NCBI GenBank assembly: GCA_946539105.1
Contig: CAMNHG010000002.1
Coordinates: 1 to 35,770, forward strand
Origin: an uncultured Clostridia bacterium
Lineage (GTDB): Bacteria; Bacillota; Clostridia; Oscillospirales; Acutalibacteraceae
DNA: 35,770 nucleotides
Reading direction: 5' to 3'
Below the pieces are notes generated by a model. It was not told the DNA's origin, did no database searches, and worked only from the letters and a program-made list of their open reading frames with translations. Made by a program: the position numbers and the translations under genes. Positions 25,978-34,113 of this stretch are shown here, piece after piece (the stretch's first letter is position 1; the number at the start of each line of letters is the position of its first letter).

Positions 25978-26604
25978 TTATTCGGTGATTGTCTGAGTAT
26001 CCTTTGCAACTGTTTCACCTATATTTTGATTGTCGGCACTTGTAAACACCTTGCCGACCGTCATAAATAGTATTTTAACGTCGAGCCAAAATGTAACGTG
26101 GTCAACATACCAAACGTTCATTTTAATGCGCTCGTTCCACTCAACACAGCGTCTGCCGTGAACCTGCGCCCAGCCGGTAATGCCGGGGCGAACCTCAAAC
26201 ATCCTTTTTTGCTCGTCCGAATACTCTTCCCATTTCCACGGGTGATATGTGAGCGGCGGTCTCGGTCCGATAAAGCTCATATCTCCCTTTATCACGTTTA
26301 CAAGCTGAGGCAGCTCGTCAATGCTTGTAGCTCTCAGGATTTTGCCGAGCTTTGTCACGCGAGAATCGCCCTTGCCGCTGTAAACACCGCTTCCGGTATG
26401 CTCGGAATTTTGCTTCATACTGCGGAATTTGTAAATAACAAAGACCTTTCCGTCTCTGCCTATTCGTTCCTGCTTAAAAACCGCCGAACCCGGCGAATCA
26501 ATTTTAATTAACAAGATAACAACAAGAATCAGCGGAGAAAGAATTATCAGCATCAGCGCAGAAATTAAAACGTCAAATATTCTCTTTATTGATGTTTTAT
26601 ACAT
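25978..26604 (-). CDS. Undecaprenyl-phosphate sugar phosphotransferase (initiating transferase)
   Basis: IKRIFDVLISALMLIILSPL, FKQERIGRDGKVFVIYKFRSMK, LRATSIDELPQLVNVIKGDMSFIGPRPP, RPGITGWAQVHGR. Confidence 0.96.
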   Translation of the reverse strand: MYKTSIKRIFDVLISALMLIILSPLILVVILLIKIDSPGSAVFKQERIGRDGKVFVIYKFRSMKQNSEHTGSGVYSGKGDSRVTKLGKILRATSIDELPQLVNVIKGDMSFIGPRPPLTYHPWKWEEYSDEQKRMFEVRPGITGWAQVHGRRCVEWNERIKMNVWYVDHVTFWLDVKILFMTVGKVFTSADNQNIGETVAKDTQTITE

Positions 26605-26622
26605 TTAAATCATTCCCGGTAA

Positions 26623-27360
26623 TTATTCGCTCTTCTTGTAATAGTAATAATTATAGTAGTACTTGCTGTATCTGCCTTTTCTGTAGTACTTTTTGTGCTC
26701 ATCCTTACCGTTATATACAAAGCCGAGAATTTTCGCGTCGGCAAACTGCATTTGACGCAGAGTTTCGTTAATCTTAGAAAACTCCGAATCATTATGGCGG
26801 ATAACAATAAGATAACCGTCAACAATATTTGACAGCAAAGCCGCGTCGCTGACAATAGTCGCAGGCGGAAAGTCAAATATAATATAGTCGTAATATTTTT
26901 TGAGAAGCTCCACAAAGGATATCATTTGCTTTGAGCCGATAAGCGCGGTGGGATCGGGCGGAATATCGCCCGCGGTCATAATATCAATGCCGTATTCGCT
27001 CGACCTTCTGATAAGCGGCTGATCGCTGTCCTGATTGCCTGACAAAAAGTTGCTAAGCCCCGGCTTGGGTTCAATCTGCAGCTTAGAGGCGATTGTGGGA
27101 AGTCTTAAGTCGCAGTCAACAATAATAACCTTTTTGTTAATCTGCGAGAACGAGATAGCAAGGTTAATCGCAACCGAGCTTTTTCCGTCGCCCCTGTCCG
27201 GAGATACTACACCGATACACTTGCTCTCTTTGCCGGGCAAAGAGAACATAACGTTGGTTCTCAGGGTTTTATACGCTTCCTTTACAGAGAAGGCGGACTT
27301 GTCCGAAAGGAGCATTTTTTTTGGATTAAATAAAACTGTTTTATTTCTATTTTTCTTCAT
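26623..27360 (-). CDS. CpsD/CapB family tyrosine-protein kinase
   Basis: EAYKTLRTNVMFS, VVSPDRGDGKSSVAINLAISFSQINKKVIIVDCDLR, YDYIIFDFPP, Tyr-rich C-terminus YYRKGRYSKYYYNYYYYKKSE. Confidence 0.96.
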   Translation of the reverse strand: MKKNRNKTVLFNPKKMLLSDKSAFSVKEAYKTLRTNVMFSLPGKESKCIGVVSPDRGDGKSSVAINLAISFSQINKKVIIVDCDLRLPTIASKLQIEPKPGLSNFLSGNQDSDQPLIRRSSEYGIDIMTAGDIPPDPTALIGSKQMISFVELLKKYYDYIIFDFPPATIVSDAALLSNIVDGYLIVIRHNDSEFSKINETLRQMQFADAKILGFVYNGKDEHKKYYRKGRYSKYYYNYYYYKKSE

Positions 27361-28153
27361 CTTTATGCTCGCTTTCGGAATTGTTTTCTTTTGTTTCTTT
27401 ACTTTCCTGAGAATAGTAATAGTAATCGGAACGGTTGTTAGAAGCCCTTGAAATATCGGGAATTACGCCCAAAATGGGGATTGTATATCTCGATTCAATA
27501 TCATTTTCGGTTTTAACCGTATCATCCAGGAAGTACCTTATTATTACAAATACGGCAACCAAAACAACTCCGATTAAAAATCCGATAAGTCCGAATCTTA
27601 CGTAGCTCGGTTTAAATCGGCTGTCGCTGTACTCGGGATAGTCGATTATCTTCATCGAGCTGCCCTCGACAATCTGCGCCATATACTGAGGAGCGGTTTT
27701 TGAAATCGCCTGCGCGTAGTCATAGGCAAACTGCGGATCGGTGTCTACAACATATACCGAAATAATCTCGGTTTCGTCCTTAATCTCGGTTGTTACCTTG
27801 CCCTGAAGTATTGCGTAGGTAGAGTCAACATCAAGCGACTGAGCGGCAGCCGTCAGGATTGTGTTTGAAGTTAGAATTTTTTGATATGTTTGTACAATCT
27901 GTTTAGAAGCCGACACGTCGGAGCTGGTCAGATAATCCGAGTTCTCCTTGCTCTGCTTATTGTTAACATACGCGGTAAATCCGCTTCTATACGTAGGCTT
28001 AATCAGCATCTTAGCTCCGACAAAAACAGCTCCGCCGACAATCAAGCCGACAAGTACCATCAACCACAGCTTTTTGAGCATTTCCTTAAGAAGCGGAATA
28101 ATATTTATTTCTCTTTCCGAATCTTCATTTTTTTTATTATCAATTTTTCTCAT
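27347..28153 (-). CDS. Wzz/CpsC-type chain length determinant and kinase activator
   Basis: N-terminal TM LWLMVLVGLIVGGAVFVGA, YRSGFTAYVNN, C-terminal TM, position upstream of CpsD with a 14-nt overlap. Confidence 0.92.
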   Translation of the reverse strand: MRKIDNKKNEDSEREINIIPLLKEMLKKLWLMVLVGLIVGGAVFVGAKMLIKPTYRSGFTAYVNNKQSKENSDYLTSSDVSASKQIVQTYQKILTSNTILTAAAQSLDVDSTYAILQGKVTTEIKDETEIISVYVVDTDPQFAYDYAQAISKTAPQYMAQIVEGSSMKIIDYPEYSDSRFKPSYVRFGLIGFLIGVVLVAVFVIIRYFLDDTVKTENDIESRYTIPILGVIPDISRASNNRSDYYYYSQESKETKENNSESEHKDEEK

Positions 28154-28279
28154 ACCACGCCTCGAATTATATATATAATAAAAATATAAAAAATAAACAA
28201 CCCTATTTCAATATAATATATACAAAAATTTATAAAGAACTATCCGGTTTTATGACAAACCCGATATGTTTCCCAGTCT

Positions 28280-28307
28280 ATTATAGCATTTTTTCATAAT
28301 ATGTCAA
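28280..28307 (-). promoter_or_regulatory. Consensus sigma-A promoter of the EPS operon
   Basis: Minus strand TTGACA (28307-28302), 16-nt spacer, tgcTATAAT (28285-28280). Leader of about 120 nt before the 28153 start. Confidence 0.8.
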
Positions 28308-28520
28308 GGCAAAAGGACTGCAACATGCTGTCATTTTTGACAAATTTTGAAAATAATTAACATTTAAGACTCCCTGTTTTTCGTTTGGTAAATGAATTAT
28401 CAGCAAAAATATTTTGAGAAAATTTTTTAAAAATTGCAGTAAAATATGCAATTTTTTTCAATTTGGAATTATTAATGGAAGGACTTTGTTCTTCCTAAAT
28501 AATAATTTCAGGAGGAAAGA

Positions 28521-29588
28521 ATGGAAATTAAAAACATTTACGCAAATTACGACATCAACCGCAATTATCCGCCGAGGAAGGTTACGGTTACTCACGTAAA
28601 CGACGTGAACACAAGAGTTATCGAGCTTACGCTTAAGCAGTGCAAAGAAAAGCTGGCACTTGACTCAAGCTGCACGGCAAGTGCTTCTTTTGTTGAGCAC
28701 GGCACCAATAAGCTGATTGTAAGCGGTGCTCAGTGCGAAATCAGTGAATCGGGTACAATCCTGATTCCGATTGACAATCTGCATTTTCGCGACAAAATGG
28801 ACATTAACGTAGAGGTGTCAGTAAGCGACAGCTCAGGCAGCCGAACGCTAACTCTACCCTATCCGCTTTGGATAAGGGTAAACCCCTCGGTTTTGGACAA
28901 CGCTCAGGTCAGCGACAAATCGCTCGGCACGGTGCCGGAGCTTTTAGAAGAGGCAAAACAGCTTGTAGAGAGCTACAGCTATGAGCTGACCGAGGACGAT
29001 GTTGAACGAATTGCGGCCGAGGTTGACGTCAGCGGAAAGGAAGACGTCGCAAACAAAAAGAGCCTTATAACCAACCAATCTCAGGAGGGCGACTCATACT
29101 CGCATTACCCGACAATCGGCGCGGTCAGGGATTTTGTGAATCTGGCTAAAGCCGATTTGGAAGAATATGTCGATACGGAAATTGAGTCTATTCCGGGCAC
29201 GACAGTTGACAGCGCGTTATCCCAATCCAGCACGAACTCTGTGCAAAACAAGGTGATAACAGCTAAGCTAAATGAGATTATCGGCGGCAAAGCCGACAAA
29301 GCGACAACGCTGTCGGGCTACGGAATAACAAACGCATATACAAAGTACGAGGTTGACTACGCTTTAGCTTCAAAGGCAAACAGCTCTGCAATTCCCACAA
29401 AAACCTCTCAGCTGAACAACGACAGCGGATTTATAACCGCTCATCAGGACATTTCAGGCAAGGAGAATACCTCAAACAAGGTAACAGCAATTTCCGCTTC
29501 TTCAACAAACGCCCAGTACCCCTCCGCGCTTGCGGTAAAAAACTATGTCGATACAGTGATAGGAGGTATTGAGAATGGCTCTTACTGA
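28521..29588 (+). CDS. Phage baseplate/tail-fibre-like protein (BppU-type N-terminus)
   Basis: N-terminal beta-rich domain resembling phage baseplate upper proteins; KADKATTLSGYGITNAYTKYEVD, KTSQLNNDSGFIT, QYPSALAVKNYVDTVIGG are tail-fibre-type motifs. RBS aggagg. Confidence 0.75.
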   Translation: MEIKNIYANYDINRNYPPRKVTVTHVNDVNTRVIELTLKQCKEKLALDSSCTASASFVEHGTNKLIVSGAQCEISESGTILIPIDNLHFRDKMDINVEVSVSDSSGSRTLTLPYPLWIRVNPSVLDNAQVSDKSLGTVPELLEEAKQLVESYSYELTEDDVERIAAEVDVSGKEDVANKKSLITNQSQEGDSYSHYPTIGAVRDFVNLAKADLEEYVDTEIESIPGTTVDSALSQSSTNSVQNKVITAKLNEIIGGKADKATTLSGYGITNAYTKYEVDYALASKANSSAIPTKTSQLNNDSGFITAHQDISGKENTSNKVTAISASSTNAQYPSALAVKNYVDTVIGGIENGSY

Positions 29589-30099
29589 TAAGCTGACCGC
29601 AATAGCAAACGCTGTCAGGGAAAAAACAGGCAGGCAGGGAACGCTGACACTGCCGCAAATGGCGGCAGAAATATTGAGTCTTCCCACCGGCTCCGAATAC
29701 TCGCGATGCTGGGTAATTAACCTTGCCGAGAACTCGGCGGCAGGCGCGGTGATAAGCATTGCTCAAAACGACTGGCTTGCCGCGCAGTATAACAACAGCA
29801 CGCTGAGTGCCGCGCTTGTCAGAATGGGAACTGTACCCAACGGCTCGGCTTACATAAAGGCGTGCACTCAGTCAAACGCCGCGTCGGGCGGAAACTGCAT
29901 CAGATGCAATATAAGCGGCAACGCCGAAACCGTCGCCAGTGTTTTGGTGCCTGTTTCAAGCACTTCATCAACAAAACAGGGCTTTAGCCTGGACTCAACC
30001 GGCACGCTTTCTTTTTATTGCAAGGACGGCGGCTATAACTTAGATGTGCTCCCCGCGGGTAAATGGATGGTAATTGTCGCGGTTGAAGCCGAATCATAA
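29575..30099 (+). CDS. Phage tail-associated-like protein
   Basis: MALTDKLTAIANAVREKTGRQGTLTLPQMAAEILSL is a common N-terminus of phage tail-associated proteins. The start overlaps the upstream gene's end; ATG at 29575 preferred over the track start. Confidence 0.65.
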   Translation: MALTDKLTAIANAVREKTGRQGTLTLPQMAAEILSLPTGSEYSRCWVINLAENSAAGAVISIAQNDWLAAQYNNSTLSAALVRMGTVPNGSAYIKACTQSNAASGGNCIRCNISGNAETVASVLVPVSSTSSTKQGFSLDSTGTLSFYCKDGGYNLDVLPAGKWMVIVAVEAES

Positions 30100-30221
30100 A
30101 ACCGCTTCGCCAAATAATTTCTTTGATTTTAAAATATTACTCTTTACTTTTACACTTTTGTATGGTAAAATTTTAGAGTATGAAAATCATTTTGAAACGG
30201 AAATACCGGAGGAGCAAAATT

Positions 30222-30521
30222 ATGAATAGCAAGCTCAAAAACGACCAGACCGACTTTCTTTTTGACGCAATCCTCTCCCTTAAAAACAAGGAGGACTGCT
30301 ACCGCTTTTTTGAGGATCTGTGCACAAGTGCCGAGCTAAAGGCGATGTCACAAAGACTTGTCGTGGCAAAAATGCTGACCGAGAAAAAGGTTTATACCGA
30401 AATCGTCAAGGAAACAGGTGCTTCAACCGCGACAATCAGCCGCGTTAAGCGCGCGCTTTTTGACAACGACACCTACGGCTACACCCTGGTGCTCGACAGA
30501 ATCCCCGGGGATAAAAAATAA
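30222..30521 (+). CDS. YerC/YecD family TrpR-related regulator
   Basis: FFEDLCTSAELKAMSQRLVVAKML...YTEIVKETGASTATISRVKRAL. ATG at 30222 has the RBS ggagg, better than the track start at 30180. Confidence 0.92.
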   Translation: MNSKLKNDQTDFLFDAILSLKNKEDCYRFFEDLCTSAELKAMSQRLVVAKMLTEKKVYTEIVKETGASTATISRVKRALFDNDTYGYTLVLDRIPGDKK

Positions 30522-31264
30522 TGCAGAGCTATCAAAACCTGTCTCGCTATTACGACCTGCTTATGGAGGACGCGCGCTACCCCGAACGCGCAAAGTATAT
30601 TTTTGAGATATGCGCCCGCTTCTCTCACGAGCCGGGGCAAATCTGCGACCTCTGTTGCGGAACCGGCAGCCTTACGCGCGAGCTGAAAAAGCTCGGAGCG
30701 GATGTGTTCGGAGTTGACGGAAGCGTTGAAATGCTCTCGGAAGCCGCACAGAGTGGTTATGAGGAAGATATAAACATTCTGTATGTAAACCAGCTTATGC
30801 AAGAGCTCAGTCTCCCCTGCCCTGCCGATACCTGCATCTGTACGCTCGACAGTCTAAACCACCTCACCGATGAAGCGGAGTTAAAGCAGACCTTTAACGC
30901 GGTAGGTGATAACCTGAACAGCGGAGGGCTGTTTATTTTTGATATGAACACGCTTTACAAGCACAGAGTAACCCTCGGCAATAACGATTTTGTTTTAGAG
31001 GCTGAAAATGTCCTTTGCGCGTGGCAGAACGTGCTTTGCGAGGATGATATCGTCGAGATTACTCTCGACTTTTTTGAGGAAGACGAAAACGGACTGTACA
31101 GCCGCTGCTCTGAATACATCACAGAGCGCGCCTACAGCACCGGCACTGTAAAAAAGTTGCTCGAAGAATCGGGCTTTGAAATGCTCGGCTGCTTCGGGGA
31201 CTTGACATTTGAAGCTCCAAAGGACGACGAGCAGAGGGTTATTTTTACAGCCCGAAAGAAATAA
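30521..31264 (+). CDS. Class I SAM-dependent methyltransferase
   Basis: ICDLCCGTGSLTRELKKLGADVFGVDGSVEML, CTLDSLNHL, GGLFIFDMNTLYK. Confidence 0.94.
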   Translation: MQSYQNLSRYYDLLMEDARYPERAKYIFEICARFSHEPGQICDLCCGTGSLTRELKKLGADVFGVDGSVEMLSEAAQSGYEEDINILYVNQLMQELSLPCPADTCICTLDSLNHLTDEAELKQTFNAVGDNLNSGGLFIFDMNTLYKHRVTLGNNDFVLEAENVLCAWQNVLCEDDIVEITLDFFEEDENGLYSRCSEYITERAYSTGTVKKLLEESGFEMLGCFGDLTFEAPKDDEQRVIFTARKK

Positions 31265-31279
31265 TAAAGAGGAAATTTT

Positions 31280-32164
31280 ATGGATAAAATCATACGCTGT
31301 ATCACAAGCGACGGCGCGATAATGGCTTCGGCAATCGACGCGTCGGACATAGTATTTACCGCCAAGAAGCTGCATAATCTCAGCCGCAGCTCAACCGCGG
31401 CACTGGGCAGGCTTTTGTGCGCTGCCTCAATTATGGGCAATATGCTAAAGCAGAAGGACGCGTTTATAAACCTGCGCGTACTCGGCGACGGCGAGATGGG
31501 CGCGGTTGTAGCGGTTGCCGACAGCAGCGGCAACGTACGCGGTTATGTTGAGAATCCCGACTGCAAAACCGAATACTACCCCAACGGCAAAATCAACGTC
31601 GCTCAGGCGGTCGGCAAAAACGGAAACCTCAGCGTTATGCGCGACTACGGAACGGGCGACCCGTATATCGGACAGGTTGAGCTTGTCAGCGGAGAAATCG
31701 CCGAGGACATCACCAACTACTTCGCGACCTCTGAGCAAATCCCAAGCGTTTGCGCTTTGGGAGTGCTCGTAGACAAGGAGGACGGCGAGGTTTTGCTTGC
31801 CGGAGGACTTTTAATTCAGCTCCTCCCCGGCGCGTATGACGAGGTGATTGACAAGCTGGAACAAAACGTGCAGAAGCTGGAGCCCGTAACCACAATGCTC
31901 GCCAAGGGTATGAGTATTCTCGACATCTGCAAGACGGCTCTTGACGGCTTTGAGGTCGAGGTGCTCGACGAAAATCCTGTTAATTACGTCTGCTCCTGTT
32001 CGCGTGAAAAGCTCGAGAGGTACTTTATGACGATGAGCGACGACGACATCCGCTCAATGGCGACCGAAAAGGGTTACGCCGAGGCGGTCTGCCAGTTCTG
32101 TAACAAGCGTTATGAATTTTCCAAGGACGATTTGGAAAAGCTGATTGAAGAAAAAAATTCATAA
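31280..32164 (+). CDS. hslO: Hsp33 redox-regulated chaperone
   Basis: MDKIIRCITSDGAIMASAIDAS, RGYVENP, SGEIAEDITNYFATSEQIPS, C-terminal CSCSREKLE / CQFCNKRYEF Cys motifs. Confidence 0.97.
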   Translation: MDKIIRCITSDGAIMASAIDASDIVFTAKKLHNLSRSSTAALGRLLCAASIMGNMLKQKDAFINLRVLGDGEMGAVVAVADSSGNVRGYVENPDCKTEYYPNGKINVAQAVGKNGNLSVMRDYGTGDPYIGQVELVSGEIAEDITNYFATSEQIPSVCALGVLVDKEDGEVLLAGGLLIQLLPGAYDEVIDKLEQNVQKLEPVTTMLAKGMSILDICKTALDGFEVEVLDENPVNYVCSCSREKLERYFMTMSDDDIRSMATEKGYAEAVCQFCNKRYEFSKDDLEKLIEEKNS

Positions 32165-32169
32165 AATTT

Positions 32170-32204
32170 GGGACTTGGAAATTGCTTCCAAGTCCCTTGT
32201 TGTT
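32170..32204. terminator. Intrinsic terminator between convergent hslO and the dockerin gene
   Basis: gggacttggaa (32170-32180), attgc, ttccaagtccc (32186-32196), followed by ttgttgtttta. Confidence 0.9.
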
Positions 32205-33935
32205 TTACTTCTTTTTAAATTCCGTGATTCTGCCTGCGGCAAACTTCTGAATCATTGCCGCGTCAAGCGCGTCAACATTTCCGTCGCCGTTGACGTCGCA
32301 TAAGGCTTTCTGTTCATCGGTGAGCGCGATTTTGTCAACCGCTGCCTTTTGAACAATACTCGCGTCGAGAATATCAACATTTCCGTCACCGTTAGCGTCT
32401 CCGGTTACGCCCTGATTGTCCTTAATCTCCTCAAACACCGCACAGATATATCTCAGCGGCTCGCTGTCACCAGGAACAACCGTCTCGCCGGGCTTGTAGG
32501 TATAGCTTATATCTGTCGAGATAACGTCTCCCTCATACTTCGGGAGCTCATCACCCGGTCCCCATTCAATGCGGACGTGATACCAGCCCTTGAATTTATA
32601 TCCCTCATCGGGTTTGGCGTTAACGGTAATTTCGTCGCCCTTCCAGAACGCGACTACTTCTCCGACAGAAACATAGTTATTGCCGTCCTTGGGCTTAATA
32701 TATCCGTCGTCGTTCCATGTCGGGGTGTATTCAACGGAAGCCCTGCCTCCGTCCGCAACCCAAACCTGAATCTGGTCGCCCTGTCGCTGAACTCCGGTGT
32801 ACTCAAATTTCGCGCAGATGTAGGGATAATTGTACGAGTTAAAAACATAGGGATTTTCCGTTGTAATCAGCTCGTCGGTGAACATCTCATCATATGAAGA
32901 AGCGTTCACGTCGCCCTTGTACCAGCCCTTGAAAATATATCCCGATTCAGAGATTGCTGTCAGCGTTACCTCCGCACCCTGCGGAACCCCGTAAGGCTGT
33001 GTCCAGTCTCCTTCGTATTCATCGCTCCAAAAATCAACTTGTCCGCCCTCGGTGCTGAGCACGTGAATATAGCTCATATCGTCAAAGGTAGTTTTCGGAA
33101 CAACAACGCTGATTTTCAGCCTGAGGTAATCTACGCCGTCAAAGGTCTTTGAACCGGCAAAAAGAGCACTGCCGTAATTAACAATACAGCCGTCAAAGTG
33201 GTCAAAGCCCTCGTCGATTCCATCGTACAATTTACCTGTCTTTTCAAAGGTGTAACCGTCGTCAGCCTTAATTGTAACGAGCATATAATAGCCCTTGCTT
33301 TCCTCAAAGTCTACATTGTATTCCTCTGTGGTGTACTCATTTGGGCTCTTAATCCAAACCGCGTTTTCAAGCGAGCAGTTCTCGCTGTTAATTTCAACCT
33401 GCGGCGGCGAGGTTTTGCTGTTTGTACCCGCCGTGGGAACGGTTACGGTAAGCTCAACCTCGTCAATAACTCCGCCCACAGGTGCGCTCTCGTCAACCGT
33501 TACGAGTTTATAGTTGACAACATAGTTTGTCACTCTTGCAATCCGGCCCTGAACAACATAAAGATTTTCCCAGTTATCCAAGTCGCCTATGACAATCGCG
33601 TCGTCGCTCTGCTCATAATAAACATTGCCAAAGCTAACCTTATCGACAACGGCGTATGTGTTGCCGTTGAAGAAGTACGAATAGTCCGCAATATCGCCGT
33701 TTGCACCTGCGATACTCTTTACCCTATCCTCAAACTCGGATTTTTTCTGAGCGATGTACGCGGAAAGCTCCACGCCTTCGGGCAAGCTCTCGGTCTCGCT
33801 CGAGCTGTAATTGAAGGTAACGCTGTTCTTTTTAATTTTACCGTCCTCGGCTGCGGATACCGAAATCATACCGATTGACAGCACGCTGATAATCATAGTC
33901 GCGGCGAGCACGATACTCAAAATTTTCTTTTTCAC
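32205..33935 (-). CDS. Secreted protein with InlB B-repeat-like modules and C-terminal type I dockerin
   Basis: Signal peptide; GGQVDFWSDEYEGDWTQPYGVPQGAEVTLTAISESGYIFKGWYKG and a second GYKFKGWYHV copy; GDANGDGNVDILDASIVQKAA...CDVNGDGNVDALDAAMIQKFAAG dockerin duplication. Confidence 0.9.
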   Translation of the reverse strand: MKKKILSIVLAATMIISVLSIGMISVSAAEDGKIKKNSVTFNYSSSETESLPEGVELSAYIAQKKSEFEDRVKSIAGANGDIADYSYFFNGNTYAVVDKVSFGNVYYEQSDDAIVIGDLDNWENLYVVQGRIARVTNYVVNYKLVTVDESAPVGGVIDEVELTVTVPTAGTNSKTSPPQVEINSENCSLENAVWIKSPNEYTTEEYNVDFEESKGYYMLVTIKADDGYTFEKTGKLYDGIDEGFDHFDGCIVNYGSALFAGSKTFDGVDYLRLKISVVVPKTTFDDMSYIHVLSTEGGQVDFWSDEYEGDWTQPYGVPQGAEVTLTAISESGYIFKGWYKGDVNASSYDEMFTDELITTENPYVFNSYNYPYICAKFEYTGVQRQGDQIQVWVADGGRASVEYTPTWNDDGYIKPKDGNNYVSVGEVVAFWKGDEITVNAKPDEGYKFKGWYHVRIEWGPGDELPKYEGDVISTDISYTYKPGETVVPGDSEPLRYICAVFEEIKDNQGVTGDANGDGNVDILDASIVQKAAVDKIALTDEQKALCDVNGDGNVDALDAAMIQKFAAGRITEFKKK

Positions 33936-34063
33936 ATTGACACATCCTTTGCAAATTTATGCTTTAATTATACATAAAATGTGCCTGTCTGTGGTGAAAA
34001 AGCAGGGATAGTTTTAGGATAGGCAGGGTTAAAACCTCGTATATATTTCTAATAAAGAACAAA

Positions 34064-34096
34064 AACCGGCTCGATTCCATCGGAAAAGAGCCGGTT
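34064..34096 (-). terminator. Intrinsic terminator of the membrane LuxR gene
   Basis: aaccggctc (34064-34072) / gagccggtt (34088-34096), followed on the minus strand by tttttgttc. Confidence 0.85.
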
Positions 34097-34113
34097 CATT
34101 ATTTGTGTAATTT

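Noticed and set aside
33198-33878. 226-aa + strand ORF opposite the dockerin gene
   Set aside because: Long but antisense to a well-supported secreted protein; no recognisable motif or RBS evidence.
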